From Burkholderiales bacterium (GTDB lineage Bacteria; Pseudomonadota; Gammaproteobacteria; Burkholderiales; Casimicrobiaceae), in contig JAEUPL010000003.1 of the NCBI GenBank assembly GCA_016790165.1, positions 45,758 to 109,757 of the forward strand: a stretch of 64,000 nucleotides of DNA, given 5' to 3'. The notes below the pieces were generated by a model that ran no database searches, was not told where the DNA came from, and saw only the letters and a list, made by a program, of their open reading frames with translations. Positions 35,344 through 44,099 of the stretch are shown here, in pieces. Within the stretch, counting starts at the first letter, position 1, and every line of letters starts with the position of its first letter. The position numbers and the translations under genes were made by a program.

Positions 35344-36207
35344 ATGCCCACCCGTTCCCTGCCGTCGCTCGATGCGAATGCCCGCACGCTGGCGGCTCCG
35401 GCGCGCCGTGCCAAAGCAGCGGCGGCGGCGTCCGCCAGTGGCGGCGTACAAAGCCTCACACGTGGCTTGTCCCTGCTGGAAAAACTGGCAGAAACCGAAG
35501 GCGGCATCACGTTGACCGAGATAGCCAACCGTGTCAATCTGCCACCGTCAACGACGCACCGGCTGCTCAACACGCTGGCCGACATGGGCTTTGTGTACCA
35601 GGCCAAGGATTCGGGGCTCTGGTACGTGGGACTCAAAACCTATCGCGTGGGCTGCGCGTTTATCTCCAACCGCGACTTTGTGGGTGAAAGCCACGCCTAT
35701 CTGCGCAAGCTCATGGAGGCGTCGGGCGAAACGGCGAACCTGTCGATCCTCGATGGCACCTACGCCTGCTTTATCGGCCAGGTGCAGTGTCATGAGGTGA
35801 TGCGCATGCTGGTTCGCCTGGGCTCACGCATTCCTGCCCACGCCAGCGGCTCAGGCAAAGCGATGCTGGCGGCGCTGCCCGAGGACGAGTTGGGCATTGT
35901 GTTCGCGCATTCCGATCTGGTGCAGCTCACGCCAAAAACCATCACCGATCCAGGCAAGCTGCGCGTGCAATTCGCTGCGATCCGTGCACGGGGCTACAGC
36001 TACGACGACGAAGAGAATGCGATGGGGCTGCGCTGCGTGGCCGCGCCGATCTACGACGAGTTTGCCGAGCCCCTCGGCGCGATCTCGCTCGCCGGGCCCA
36101 TCGCACGGCTGACCGATGAGCGCATCCTGAAGCTTGGCCCGCTGGTGGCGCACACGGCGCGCGAAATTACCGAGCGGCTCGGCGGTATGGTGCCCGTCGC
36201 GGCGTAG
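35344..36207 (+). CDS. IclR family transcriptional regulator
   Basis: 287-residue regulator with an N-terminal winged helix (about 35-100: GLSLLEKLAETEGGITLTEI then STTHRLLNTLADMGFV) and a C-terminal IclR effector-binding domain (SGSGKAMLAALP, RGYSYDDEENAMGLRCVAAP). Such proteins bind small metabolites such as glyoxylate or aromatic acids and usually repress a nearby catabolic operon. None is adjacent, so the target is unknown. An Ala/Arg-rich 35-residue N-terminal extension precedes the helix-turn-helix. The ATG was preferred to a TTG two codons upstream. Confidence 0.92.
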   Translation: MPTRSLPSLDANARTLAAPARRAKAAAAASASGGVQSLTRGLSLLEKLAETEGGITLTEIANRVNLPPSTTHRLLNTLADMGFVYQAKDSGLWYVGLKTYRVGCAFISNRDFVGESHAYLRKLMEASGETANLSILDGTYACFIGQVQCHEVMRMLVRLGSRIPAHASGSGKAMLAALPEDELGIVFAHSDLVQLTPKTITDPGKLRVQFAAIRARGYSYDDEENAMGLRCVAAPIYDEFAEPLGAISLAGPIARLTDERILKLGPLVAHTAREITERLGGMVPVAA

Positions 36208-36223
36208 GCACCTGCGCGAGCCG

Positions 36224-37147
36224 CTAGCCGGTCACTGCCACACCACCCAGCGCTTCGATTAGTTCGGGCACCAGTTGCCCAAGCTCGCCCGTGGCAATGG
36301 TCCAGTCCGTTTCGAAGCGGTCCGCCGCCTCTTCCCGCGATTCACCGCCCGTGTCGGCCGGGTCGCTGTCAGGGAACACGCCGTCGAGAAATTTCAAACG
36401 CTTGACCACGGACGTGTCGGTCAACACCAGTCCGACGCGGCCATTCCAGGTGAGCGCAAGGCGCGTGGGCAGTTTGCCGTTCTGAATGTGCTTGCGCACC
36501 TCTGCGTTGTTCAGCGAATGCTTGCTGTAGCGCACGACGGCCTGCGAGTCGTCGGTTGCCTTGAGTTCACATTCTTCTTCGATGTCGAAGTGCCCCGGCG
36601 CGTCGTGCGCAATCAGCCACGCCGACATCTGCACCGCCGGCGAGGATTGCGTCTGCACTGGCGAGAGCTCCAGATCATCGAGGCAGCGCAGCAGTGCTGC
36701 CACCACTTCGTCGGCCCGCGTTGGCGATGCGGTATCGAGACACAGGAAACCGTGCGCACGGTCAATCCACACCCAGGTGTGGGCAATGCGTGTGAACGCG
36801 CGTGGCAGTAACTCAAGGCGCATTTCTTCGCGGATGTCACGCTTCTCGGCACGCCCCAGCGTGCGGCCGGTTTGCGTTTCAAGCTTCTCGATGCGTTCCT
36901 CGGCAGCGCGGCGCACGACGTTGGCTGGCAGCATTTTGGTTTCGGTGGTGAAGCGAAGCAGCAGATGCCCGTTCACCGCTTCCGCCAGCATGGCGTGCGC
37001 CTCGCCGCGCGGCTCGCTCCAGCCTACCGATTTTTCCTGCGTGGCGCCGCACTGGGCGAATCGAACGAGGCTCAGCCCGGCTTCGATCTGGGCGGTCGTG
37101 AGTTTCCAGCCCGGTTGAATTTGGTAGACAGAGAGGTTCTTGAACAC
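36224..37147 (-). CDS. rdgC: Recombination-associated protein RdgC
   Basis: Ring-shaped dimer that binds double-stranded DNA without sequence preference and limits RecA filament formation. The region FKNLSVYQIQPGWKLTTAQIE matches the family's N-terminus (MWFKNL in others), so I place the start at a GTG giving 307 residues. A GTG 23 codons upstream would add an unrelated stretch (MNVPPVVSLQ). Neither start has an obvious ribosome binding site, and eight A/T bases precede the chosen one. The C-terminus keeps the DNA-binding and dimer regions, including LALTWNGRVGLVLTDTSVVKR. Confidence 0.9.
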   Translation of the reverse strand: MFKNLSVYQIQPGWKLTTAQIEAGLSLVRFAQCGATQEKSVGWSEPRGEAHAMLAEAVNGHLLLRFTTETKMLPANVVRRAAEERIEKLETQTGRTLGRAEKRDIREEMRLELLPRAFTRIAHTWVWIDRAHGFLCLDTASPTRADEVVAALLRCLDDLELSPVQTQSSPAVQMSAWLIAHDAPGHFDIEEECELKATDDSQAVVRYSKHSLNNAEVRKHIQNGKLPTRLALTWNGRVGLVLTDTSVVKRLKFLDGVFPDSDPADTGGESREEAADRFETDWTIATGELGQLVPELIEALGGVAVTG

Positions 37148-37238
37148 AAAAAAACGGGACCCGGCGGCCAGTGCCGCACTCGAAAATTGAAGGGAAACCA
37201 CTGGGGGCACGTTCACACGCCCCGGCGAGGATCAGTCT

Positions 37239-38156
37239 CTATTTTCCATGTTCTCCGGCGCGTCCAGTCACGCGTTGGCCAATCGAGAACAGGATCAGCG
37301 CCAGCGCCCCCGCCACGACCCCCACCACACCTTCAAGCAGCGCGCCGATCAGCCACGACCCCTGCCCCGACGCCAGGCCATCAATGGCGTGATGCACGAA
37401 GGGCAGGCCGTGCGCAATGATGCCACCGCCGACAAGGAACATCGCCACGGTCCCTGCCACCGACAATCCACGCATCAGCCACGGCGCACCGCGCAGCAAG
37501 AGTGAGCCGATACGGTAGCGAAAGTCACCGGGCTCACTGTGGCGTGTGAGGTACAGGCCCGCATCGTCAATCTTCACGATGCCAGCGACCAAGCCGTAGA
37601 CGCCGACCGTCATCGCCAGCGCGATGCTCACCAGCACGAAGAGCTGCGTATTGAACGGGGCACTCGCCACCGTGCCGAGCGTAATGGCGATGATCTCGGC
37701 CGACAGCACAAAGTCGGTGCGGATCGCCCCGCGCACCTTGTCGCGCTCCAGTTGCACAAAATCGACCCCGGGCTGCGTCAACGCTCTCTCCAGCTCGGCG
37801 TCATGCGCCGCCGCCTCAGCCCGATGCAGCCAACGGTGGGCCAGCTTTTCGGCCCCTTCGAAACAAAGGTATAGGCCACCCACCATGAGCAACGGCGTCA
37901 CCGCCCACGGCGCATACGCACTGATCAGCAGCGCCAGCGGCACCAGAATGGCCTTGTTGAGCAACGACCCCCGGAACACCGCCCACACCACGGGCAGCTC
38001 ACGGTCCGCGCGCACGCCGGCCACTTGCTGGGCGTTGAGCGCGAGGTCGTCTCCGAGCACGCCTGCGGTTTTTTTCGCGGCGACCTTGCTGAGCACCGCG
38101 ATGTCGTCAAGGACGGTTGCGATGTCGTCGAGAAGGGCAAAAAGGCTACTGGCCAT
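37239..38156 (-). CDS. DUF808 family membrane protein (YedI-like)
   Basis: 305-residue inner-membrane protein with about six membrane segments; function unknown in the family. It begins MASSLFALLDDIATVLDDIAVL, the standard YedI/DUF808 N-terminus, followed by KKTAGVLGDDLALNAQQV and RELPVVWAVFRGSLLNKAI, both conserved. It lies 28 bases after the amiC stop on the same strand and may be read from the tsaE-amiC transcript. Confidence 0.92.
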   Translation of the reverse strand: MASSLFALLDDIATVLDDIAVLSKVAAKKTAGVLGDDLALNAQQVAGVRADRELPVVWAVFRGSLLNKAILVPLALLISAYAPWAVTPLLMVGGLYLCFEGAEKLAHRWLHRAEAAAHDAELERALTQPGVDFVQLERDKVRGAIRTDFVLSAEIIAITLGTVASAPFNTQLFVLVSIALAMTVGVYGLVAGIVKIDDAGLYLTRHSEPGDFRYRIGSLLLRGAPWLMRGLSVAGTVAMFLVGGGIIAHGLPFVHHAIDGLASGQGSWLIGALLEGVVGVVAGALALILFSIGQRVTGRAGEHGK

Positions 38157-38184
38157 GGCGATATAACAAGCAGGTTTCGACGCC

Positions 38185-39495
38185 CTACGTGCGACGCAGG
38201 GTCGTCTGGGCAAATCCCCGCACGCCAATACGAATTGCACGCGCGAGCTTCAGTTGATAGTCGGGGGAGCGAAGCTTGGCCTCCTCCTCCGGGTTGGAAA
38301 TGAAGGCCGTTTCCACCAGCGCGGATGGCACATCGGGCGCGCGCAACACCGCGAATCCGGCGTGTTCCACGACCCCCTTGTGCATCTTGCCCACCGGTTT
38401 CAACGCTTTGACCAGGCCGCGACCGAGCTTGAGCGACGCGTCATTGGTCACCGACTGATGAATTTCGAACAGCATTTTCGCCAGCGCCGGATCGCGTCCC
38501 GCGAGCCGCACGCCGCCAATCAGGTCGGACTGATTTTCCTTGTCGGCGATCCACTTCGCCGCCGCACTGGTCGCCCCGCGTTCGGACAGCGTGAAAACGG
38601 AGCTGCCACGCACGTCGGGCCGGGTAAACGCGTCCGCGTGAATGGAGACGAACACGTCGGCGTTCACGCTGCGCGCCTTGCGCACGCGCTCGGCGAGCGG
38701 CACGAATACGTCCTCCTCGCGCGTCATGAACACCACAAACCGCGGGTCCTGCTCGAGTTCACGGCGAGCCGCCTGCGCCACCGCGAGCACAACGTCCTTT
38801 TCGTAGGTGCCGCCCGGCCCAATCGCGCCGGGATCCTCCCCGCCATGACCCGGATCGAGTACCACGACGAACGGCTTGCTCACGCGCCCACCAACGCGCG
38901 CCGGCGCGGGCTTGGGTGGCTCAGGCACAGGTGTGGGCGCTGGCGCCGCGGCGCCCGGCGGCGGTGCGGGTGGCGGCGGAACCGTCGCCTTGTCGGGCCT
39001 GGCGGCGGTCACCGAAGCCTGCCGCTCCAGCTCGCTCTCCCGTTCCACGAGTTTGGCCAGAAAGGCCGCGATCGGATCGTCAGCGTCAATCGGTGTCAGA
39101 TCAATCACCAGTCGGTGCCGGTAGGGCCCGGCCGGGGGCAGCACAAACGAAGCGACCTCGGCTCGCGCTTTGAGTTCGAGAACCAGCCGCGCCGTGTCGG
39201 GCCGAAATTGTCCGATCCGCGCGCGCGCCAACACACCGGTATCGCTGCGCAGCGCATCCAGCGCTTTCTGAAAGGTGGCGTCGGCTTGCACATCGGACAG
39301 ATCCACGACCGCGCGATCAGGACTGGCGAGCGTGGTCAGCAGATACCGCAGTTCGGTATCAGATTCAATCGTGACCCGCGTGCTTGCCTTGCCGGGCCAG
39401 GCACGAACCGCCAGGACGCGCGGACCCGCCCAGGCTAACGCGGCAGGCGTGGCGGCCAGCCACGCAAGCAGTTGCAGCAGCGTGCGCCGATTCAC
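38185..39495 (-). CDS. amiC: N-acetylmuramoyl-L-alanine amidase AmiC, Tat-exported
   Basis: Periplasmic zinc amidase that splits septal murein during daughter-cell separation. The 436 residues start at a GTG overlapping the tsaE stop (GTGA). A twin-arginine signal (NRRTLLQLLAWLAATPAAL) is followed by an AMIN septal-targeting domain (about 25-140), a long Pro/Ala linker and the Amidase_3 domain: VVLDPGHGGEDPGAIG, YEKDVVLAVA (Glu ligand), VSIHADAF and VPSALVETAFISNPEEE (catalytic Glu). In other bacteria the enzyme needs an EnvC/NlpD-type activator; none lies beside it, but an M23 peptidase occurs at 50436. Confidence 0.95.
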   Translation of the reverse strand: MNRRTLLQLLAWLAATPAALAWAGPRVLAVRAWPGKASTRVTIESDTELRYLLTTLASPDRAVVDLSDVQADATFQKALDALRSDTGVLARARIGQFRPDTARLVLELKARAEVASFVLPPAGPYRHRLVIDLTPIDADDPIAAFLAKLVERESELERQASVTAARPDKATVPPPPAPPPGAAAPAPTPVPEPPKPAPARVGGRVSKPFVVVLDPGHGGEDPGAIGPGGTYEKDVVLAVAQAARRELEQDPRFVVFMTREEDVFVPLAERVRKARSVNADVFVSIHADAFTRPDVRGSSVFTLSERGATSAAAKWIADKENQSDLIGGVRLAGRDPALAKMLFEIHQSVTNDASLKLGRGLVKALKPVGKMHKGVVEHAGFAVLRAPDVPSALVETAFISNPEEEAKLRSPDYQLKLARAIRIGVRGFAQTTLRRT

Positions 39496-39977
39496 GCCGC
39501 GTCCCACACCGTCTTCGGACCGGGCGTCACCGTGACCTGCCGCCATTCGCCCGCGTAGTCGATCCGCACCTCGATATCGAACTGGATGGCCCCGTTAAGC
39601 ATCTCGGGCCACTCCACGAGGCGAAGCGCGGGTGCGTCGAAATACTCAAATCCGCCACGTGACTCGAAATCTGCCCGCCCATCGATGCGGTAGGCGTCGA
39701 GGTGGTGCACCGGACCGGCGGCCGTGTCGTAGCTTTCAACCAGTGCGTAGGTCGGGCTCTTGATCGGTCCTACAACGCCCAGTGCTCGCAGAACGCCACG
39801 CACGAACGTGGTCTTGCCTGCGCCAAGCCCGCCCACGAGCGCCACCGAGCAATCCAGCCACGGTGGCGTGCGCTCCGCACTCGCGCGAGCCAACAGCGCG
39901 TGCGCGAAATCCGCCGCAAAGGCCAGTGTGGCAGCCTCATCGGGAAGTTGCACCACGCTTCTTACAATCGCAGCCAT
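39492..39977 (-). CDS. tsaE: tRNA threonylcarbamoyladenosine biosynthesis ATPase
   Basis: P-loop ATPase that with TsaB and TsaD installs t6A at position 37 of ANN-decoding tRNAs. The 161 residues contain Walker A LVGGLGAGKTTFVRGVLRAL and KSPTYALVESY, followed by HHLDAYRI and the Walker B-like LRLVEWPE. The ATG shares two bases with the queG ATG on the other strand, so the two coding regions overlap at their 5' ends. Each promoter must lie inside the other gene. It is followed by amiC with a 4-base overlap. Confidence 0.93.
   Translation of the reverse strand: MAAIVRSVVQLPDEAATLAFAADFAHALLARASAERTPPWLDCSVALVGGLGAGKTTFVRGVLRALGVVGPIKSPTYALVESYDTAAGPVHHLDAYRIDGRADFESRGGFEYFDAPALRLVEWPEMLNGAIQFDIEVRIDYAGEWRQVTVTPGPKTVWDAA
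39963..39968 (+). promoter_or_regulatory. Candidate -10 box of queG inside tsaE
   Basis: TACAAT ending 7 nt before the queG ATG and lying within the first codons of tsaE on the other strand. It implies a leaderless queG mRNA. No clear -35 is seen. Confidence 0.45.
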
Positions 39978-41085
39978 GTCAGACGACACGAATATCCACG
40001 CTGCGGAGGCGGATCGCCGGGCGCAGGCGATCGTGGCGCTCGGGCAGCGCCTTGGGTGGTCGGCCGTGGGTATCGCTGACATCGCGCTCGATCACGAGGC
40101 GACAGGCTATCGGGCGTGGATTGCGGCCGGTCATCATGGCGAGATGGAGTATATGGCCCGTCACGGCGAGAAACGATGGCGCCCCGATGAATTGCAGCCG
40201 GGAACGCAGTCTGTCATCTCCGTCGCCCTCGACTACTGGCCGAAAGATGCTGCCGACGCGGACGCGACGCTTCAGGCACCTGCACGCGCCTATGTGTCGC
40301 GCTATGCCCTCGGCCGCGACTACCACAAGGTGCTTCGCCACCGGCTGCAGAGCTTCGCCGAACACATCGGCGAGGAGGTGGCTAGCCACCGTTTTCGCGT
40401 CTTCACCGATTCGGCGCCGGTGATGGAAATCCCGCTCGCGGTGAAGGCGGGCCTGGGATGGCGTGGCAAGCACACGTTACTGCTCAATCGCGAGCGTGGC
40501 TCCTTTTACTTTTTGGGCGAAATCTACACATCGCTGCAACTCACGCCGACGCCAGCGCAAACCGCGCATTGCGGCAGTTGCACCGCCTGCATCGACGCGT
40601 GCCCCACCCAGGCCATCATTGCACCGCACCGCCTCGACGCGCGGCGCTGCATCAGTTACCTGACCATCGAACACCCCGGCAGCATCCCCGAAGCGCTTCG
40701 CGCTCCGATCGGCAACCGCATCTACGGCTGCGACGACTGTCAGTTGGTGTGCCCGTGGAACAAATTCGCAGGCACGGCGACGGTGCCCGACTTTGCGCCA
40801 CGCAACGGGCTGGACAGCGCCGCCCTCGTCGAGCTCTTCGCGTGGACAGAGGCCGATTTCAATGAACGTCTGCAAGGCAGCCCCATCCGCCGAATCGGGC
40901 ATGAACGCTGGCTGCGCAATATCGCGGTGGCGTTGGGCAACACGTTGCGTCAAGCCCATTCGGACCCAGATATGCACACATTGACCTCGTCGTTGCAGCA
41001 GAAACTGGATCATCCAAGCGCGCTGGTGCGCGAGCATGTGGCGTGGGCGTTGGCGAATGGCCAGGAGAACAAACGTGGCGACTAA
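39976..41085 (+). CDS. queG: Epoxyqueuosine reductase
   Basis: Cobalamin and iron-sulfur enzyme that reduces epoxyqueuosine to queuosine in tRNA anticodons (GUN-reading tRNAs), the last step of Q synthesis. The 369 residues hold two [4Fe-4S] sites: CGSCTACIDACPTQAI and CDDCQLVCPW. The upstream half carries the conserved GRDYHKVLRHRL and KAGLGWRGKHTLLLN stretches. A C-terminal HEAT-like part (HPSALVREHVAWAL) is usual. The start overlaps that of tsaE (shared CATG). The stop overlaps the next gene by 11 bases. Confidence 0.95.
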   Translation: MSDDTNIHAAEADRRAQAIVALGQRLGWSAVGIADIALDHEATGYRAWIAAGHHGEMEYMARHGEKRWRPDELQPGTQSVISVALDYWPKDAADADATLQAPARAYVSRYALGRDYHKVLRHRLQSFAEHIGEEVASHRFRVFTDSAPVMEIPLAVKAGLGWRGKHTLLLNRERGSFYFLGEIYTSLQLTPTPAQTAHCGSCTACIDACPTQAIIAPHRLDARRCISYLTIEHPGSIPEALRAPIGNRIYGCDDCQLVCPWNKFAGTATVPDFAPRNGLDSAALVELFAWTEADFNERLQGSPIRRIGHERWLRNIAVALGNTLRQAHSDPDMHTLTSSLQQKLDHPSALVREHVAWALANGQENKRGD

Positions 41086-42676
41086 TAGCGAATCACGGCC
41101 AGGTAAACGGCCCGATCCGGTGACCATCGAGCCGACCCGGCGTTCGGCCAGACCCTCGGCGGTTGCAATCTTTCGAGCACTGGCGGGCGTGCTTGCCGGC
41201 TGCCTGTTCGCGACAGTGGCTCCGGCGCAGCCGTTGCCTGCTGCGGCGTCGTTGCTGCTCAATCCCAGCTTCGAGCTTGTGATCGAGGGCAAGGCCAGCG
41301 CGCCGCGCGACTGGCATAAAGCGGGTCCCGGCGCGTCGTTTGCAATCGACGCCGACGTGAGACGCAGCGGGGAGCGCAGCTTGCGCCTTGAGCGAACCGA
41401 TGGCACACCGTTCACGGCCGTGAGCCAGAGCTTGCCGGTGGCAGCCTTGCGCGGGCAAGTGGTTTCGCTGCGCGCATGGCTGCGCGCAGATCGGGGTGAT
41501 GCGGGCAGTGGCGCGCTGATGTTGATCGCGCAAAACAGCGAACGCAAGTCGGTGGCCTTTGTTCAGTCCGAGGCGGATGTTCTCGCCCGCCCCGGCGAGT
41601 GGCAAACCGTGGAGGTACGGTTGCTGTTGCCAGCGAATGCGGAACATTTGACAGTCGGCTTTCGTCACGCAGCAGCTGGAACGCTGTGGGTCGACGATGC
41701 AAGCCTGAGTGCGTGGCCGGTAGAGCGGGCGGAAGCTCCGACCGCAACTGCGGCAAGCTACCTGAATGACGCCATCGCGACGATCCGCGCCACGGCGCTC
41801 TATGCATCGCGCGTGGACTGGCCACAGGCGAGTGCGCAGGCGCGGGCGTTGGCGGCCGGCGCAACCACCCCGGAGGCCACCTATCCAGCCATTCGATACG
41901 TCCTGCGCCTGCTCGCTGACGGTCACAGTCACCTCGTCACGCCAGCGCAAATCGCTCGCGGCAATTCGGCTGCGGCCAGCACCATCGCCGGCGTGACGTC
42001 CCAGCGCATCGCAGGCTATCCGCTCCTGTCGATCCCGGGCTTTGCCAGCACCGATGCCGATGCGTCTGCCGCGTTCGCGAACCGCATTCGTGACGAGCTC
42101 GCCACGGCATCGGCAGGCCGTTGCGGGCTGCTGCTGGATTTGCGGGGCAACACCGGCGGCAACATGTTTCCCATGTTTTCGGGGCTGACCGCACTCTTCG
42201 CCGATGGCCCGGTGGGTGGACTTGAACTGGGCGATGGCAGGAGAATTCAATGGCACTTTGTCGACGGCAAATTTCTGACGACCGAAGCCGGGCCGCTGGA
42301 TCGCGCCGACAGCGGCGCCACAGCGGTACAACGAATCGCCAGCGTCGCCGCGCCGCTAGCGGTGCTGTTAGGTGCCCGAACGGGCAGCTCCGGTGAGGCC
42401 ATCGCCATCGCGCTGGTGGGGCGCGCCAACACGCGGAGCTTCGGCGCGCCAACCGCCGGGCAGACGACGGGCAATCGCGGCGTCACGCTGGCCGACGGCG
42501 CGAAGCTCGCGATTGCCTCGTCCGTGATGCTTGATCGCAATGGCAAATCCTATGGGGGCAAGCTTCAGCCCGATGAAGTGGCCGGGGCTGCAGCGCCGGC
42601 TGCGCAGCCCGACGCCGATCCAGCGGTGAGCGCGGCGATCACCTGGCTGAATCAACACCCTGCCTGCCGCAAGTAG
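41075..42676 (+). CDS. S41 family peptidase with N-terminal carbohydrate-binding-like domain, exported
   Basis: 533-residue protein starting at a GTG with AGGAG 7 nt before it, inside the end of queG. A signal region (RALAGVLAGCLFATVAPAQ) follows a 35-residue polar N-terminus. Residues about 65-220 look like a beta-sandwich (LLLNPSFELVIEGKASAPRD to TLWVDDASLSAWP). The C-terminal part is an S41 peptidase: GLLLDLRGNTGGNMFPM, the nucleophile in RTGSSGEAIAIAL and FGAPTAGQTTGNRG. The usual lysine of the CtpA dyad (GKG) is not there; the pattern is closer to the tricorn/IRBP-like S41B group. Substrate unknown. Confidence 0.85.
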   Translation: MATNSESRPGKRPDPVTIEPTRRSARPSAVAIFRALAGVLAGCLFATVAPAQPLPAAASLLLNPSFELVIEGKASAPRDWHKAGPGASFAIDADVRRSGERSLRLERTDGTPFTAVSQSLPVAALRGQVVSLRAWLRADRGDAGSGALMLIAQNSERKSVAFVQSEADVLARPGEWQTVEVRLLLPANAEHLTVGFRHAAAGTLWVDDASLSAWPVERAEAPTATAASYLNDAIATIRATALYASRVDWPQASAQARALAAGATTPEATYPAIRYVLRLLADGHSHLVTPAQIARGNSAAASTIAGVTSQRIAGYPLLSIPGFASTDADASAAFANRIRDELATASAGRCGLLLDLRGNTGGNMFPMFSGLTALFADGPVGGLELGDGRRIQWHFVDGKFLTTEAGPLDRADSGATAVQRIASVAAPLAVLLGARTGSSGEAIAIALVGRANTRSFGAPTAGQTTGNRGVTLADGAKLAIASSVMLDRNGKSYGGKLQPDEVAGAAAPAAQPDADPAVSAAITWLNQHPACRK

Positions 42677-42692
42677 CCAGCTGGCACGACTC

Positions 42693-42698
42693 TACAAT
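42693..42698 (+). promoter_or_regulatory. Candidate -10 box of the DUF2863 gene
   Basis: TACAAT 26 nt before the ATG at 42725. The leader is long enough to carry the AGGAAG ribosome binding site, so this gene, unlike those with the box next to the start, would have a normal short leader. Confidence 0.45.
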
Positions 42699-42724
42699 GC
42701 GGGCTTGTCGTTCAGGAAGCCACC

Positions 42725-43906
42725 ATGCCCCGCGCCCCATTTCGCCGCAAGAGCGGCGGTCGTGAAGCCAATCAACTCGTTCGCCTCGCCGAAGGTCTGG
42801 CGACGTCGAAGAGTCGTGCCGAGGACGTGTTCTGGGAGCGCGAGCTGGAGTCGGCGGTGACGCAGCATCTGGAAAACAACGACGAGGATGCGATCAATCG
42901 CGCACTCGACAAGGCACACGATGCCCCGGATGCGACCTTCGACGCGCTCGCCGACATGGTGGAATCGCTGACCGAATCGTTTGTGCTGCCATCGGAGGCG
43001 GGCGCGCAGCGCGTGACGCTGTTCTGCGCGCCGATTCTGGTGTGGGGCCGCACCAAGGTGCCGACACGCACGATCCCGAAGCAGCAACTTCAGGACATCT
43101 CGGTGCAGTTGTCAGCACACGTGTTTTCGTCGAAAGCCCGAATCGCGCTGGCCGACTACCTGTTTGCGCCGGACCAGCTGCCGCACAGCTACAGCGCGTC
43201 GCGCGAACTGCTGCAACTGCTCTCCGAGGCGATCCGCGAACGCAAGCATTTCTCGGTGCCGACCGAAACGCTGGACGAAGCGCCGGATGTGGTCTGCGAC
43301 ATGCGCATGATCGTTGGCGCGTTTCAGGTGGCCGAGGGTGAACCGTTCTACGCCTGGCAGGAGATGACGACCCCGGTCGAGGAAGCCCGGCAGGCCGCAC
43401 TGCTTACGTGGCGCACGCAGGGCGGCAACGCCGTGAAGCCGCTGCTCGTCGGCTACCCGCATGAGCTCACGCTGCCGCGCTCGTTTTTTGCGGCCTGCCG
43501 CGAGGCCGATCTGGCGTCGCGCGCCTACTCCATCGGTGCGTCGGTGTCTTACCTCGAAGCCGTCACCGGCACCGCGCCCGAAAAGATTACGGCGACGGTC
43601 GGTGGTTGCTGGGGCAAGGGACTGGAGGAATACCGCATTGGCTTCACGCTGGGCGACAGCGAGGAGGTGGCGCACGGTTGCGTCTGGCCGCTGGTGTCCG
43701 ACGAAGACGATGACACGCCGGTGGTGGACGAAATCGAGAGTCTGCTCAAGGCCGCCAACGTGGGCACAGTGATCGTGCTCGACGAACAGTTGCCGCTGGA
43801 ATTCTGCGATGACTGCGGCGCCCCGCATTTCCCCAATCGTGAAGGCGAAATGCTGCACGCGCATCTGCCCGACGACGCCGACACCGGCGCCGTGCATTTG
43901 CACTGA
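42725..43906 (+). CDS. DUF2863 family protein
   Basis: 393-residue cytoplasmic protein of a family I know from Burkholderiales and relatives; function unknown. Recognised by the N-terminus (PRAPFRRKSGGREANQLVRL), the central ILVWGRTKVPTRTIPK stretch and the C-terminal FCDDCGAPHFPNREGEMLHA motif with a CxxC pair that may bind metal. It has a clear ribosome binding site (AGGAAG) and an upstream TACAAT. The transcript probably ends near the hairpin repeat at 44037. Confidence 0.9.
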   Translation: MPRAPFRRKSGGREANQLVRLAEGLATSKSRAEDVFWERELESAVTQHLENNDEDAINRALDKAHDAPDATFDALADMVESLTESFVLPSEAGAQRVTLFCAPILVWGRTKVPTRTIPKQQLQDISVQLSAHVFSSKARIALADYLFAPDQLPHSYSASRELLQLLSEAIRERKHFSVPTETLDEAPDVVCDMRMIVGAFQVAEGEPFYAWQEMTTPVEEARQAALLTWRTQGGNAVKPLLVGYPHELTLPRSFFAACREADLASRAYSIGASVSYLEAVTGTAPEKITATVGGCWGKGLEEYRIGFTLGDSEEVAHGCVWPLVSDEDDDTPVVDEIESLLKAANVGTVIVLDEQLPLEFCDDCGAPHFPNREGEMLHAHLPDDADTGAVHLH

Positions 43907-44036
43907 GATGCCCGTCACCCCGGCGGGTCGGGCCTCGGACGCATGCACCCGCGCCCACACAGCTATTGCGCGCTATCGACCAGTCGACGGCGCTTTGAGC
44001 ACGATTATTGATGAAGTCGATTGTTTGCCTTTCTGA

Positions 44037-44080
44037 CCTGGAACGACCGCTTGGCGGTCGTTGCCAGCGAAAAGCTGTTA
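44037..44080. repeat. Dispersed two-hairpin repeat, copy B (best conserved)
   Basis: Contains a perfect 9-bp inverted repeat, AACGACCGC and GCGGTCGTT around TTG, and a second small hairpin CAGC-GAAAA-GCTG. Copies A, C and D lie elsewhere in the window. This one sits between two co-directional genes, 20 bases before the EamA start, in the opposite orientation relative to its upstream gene compared with A and C. Confidence 0.7.
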
Positions 44081-44099
44081 AGCCGAGCAATCGCGGCTC

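Noticed and set aside
42678-42700. Sigma-54-like TGGCAC before the DUF2863 gene
   Set aside because: The GC element at the right distance is missing; a sigma-70-like TACAAT fits better.
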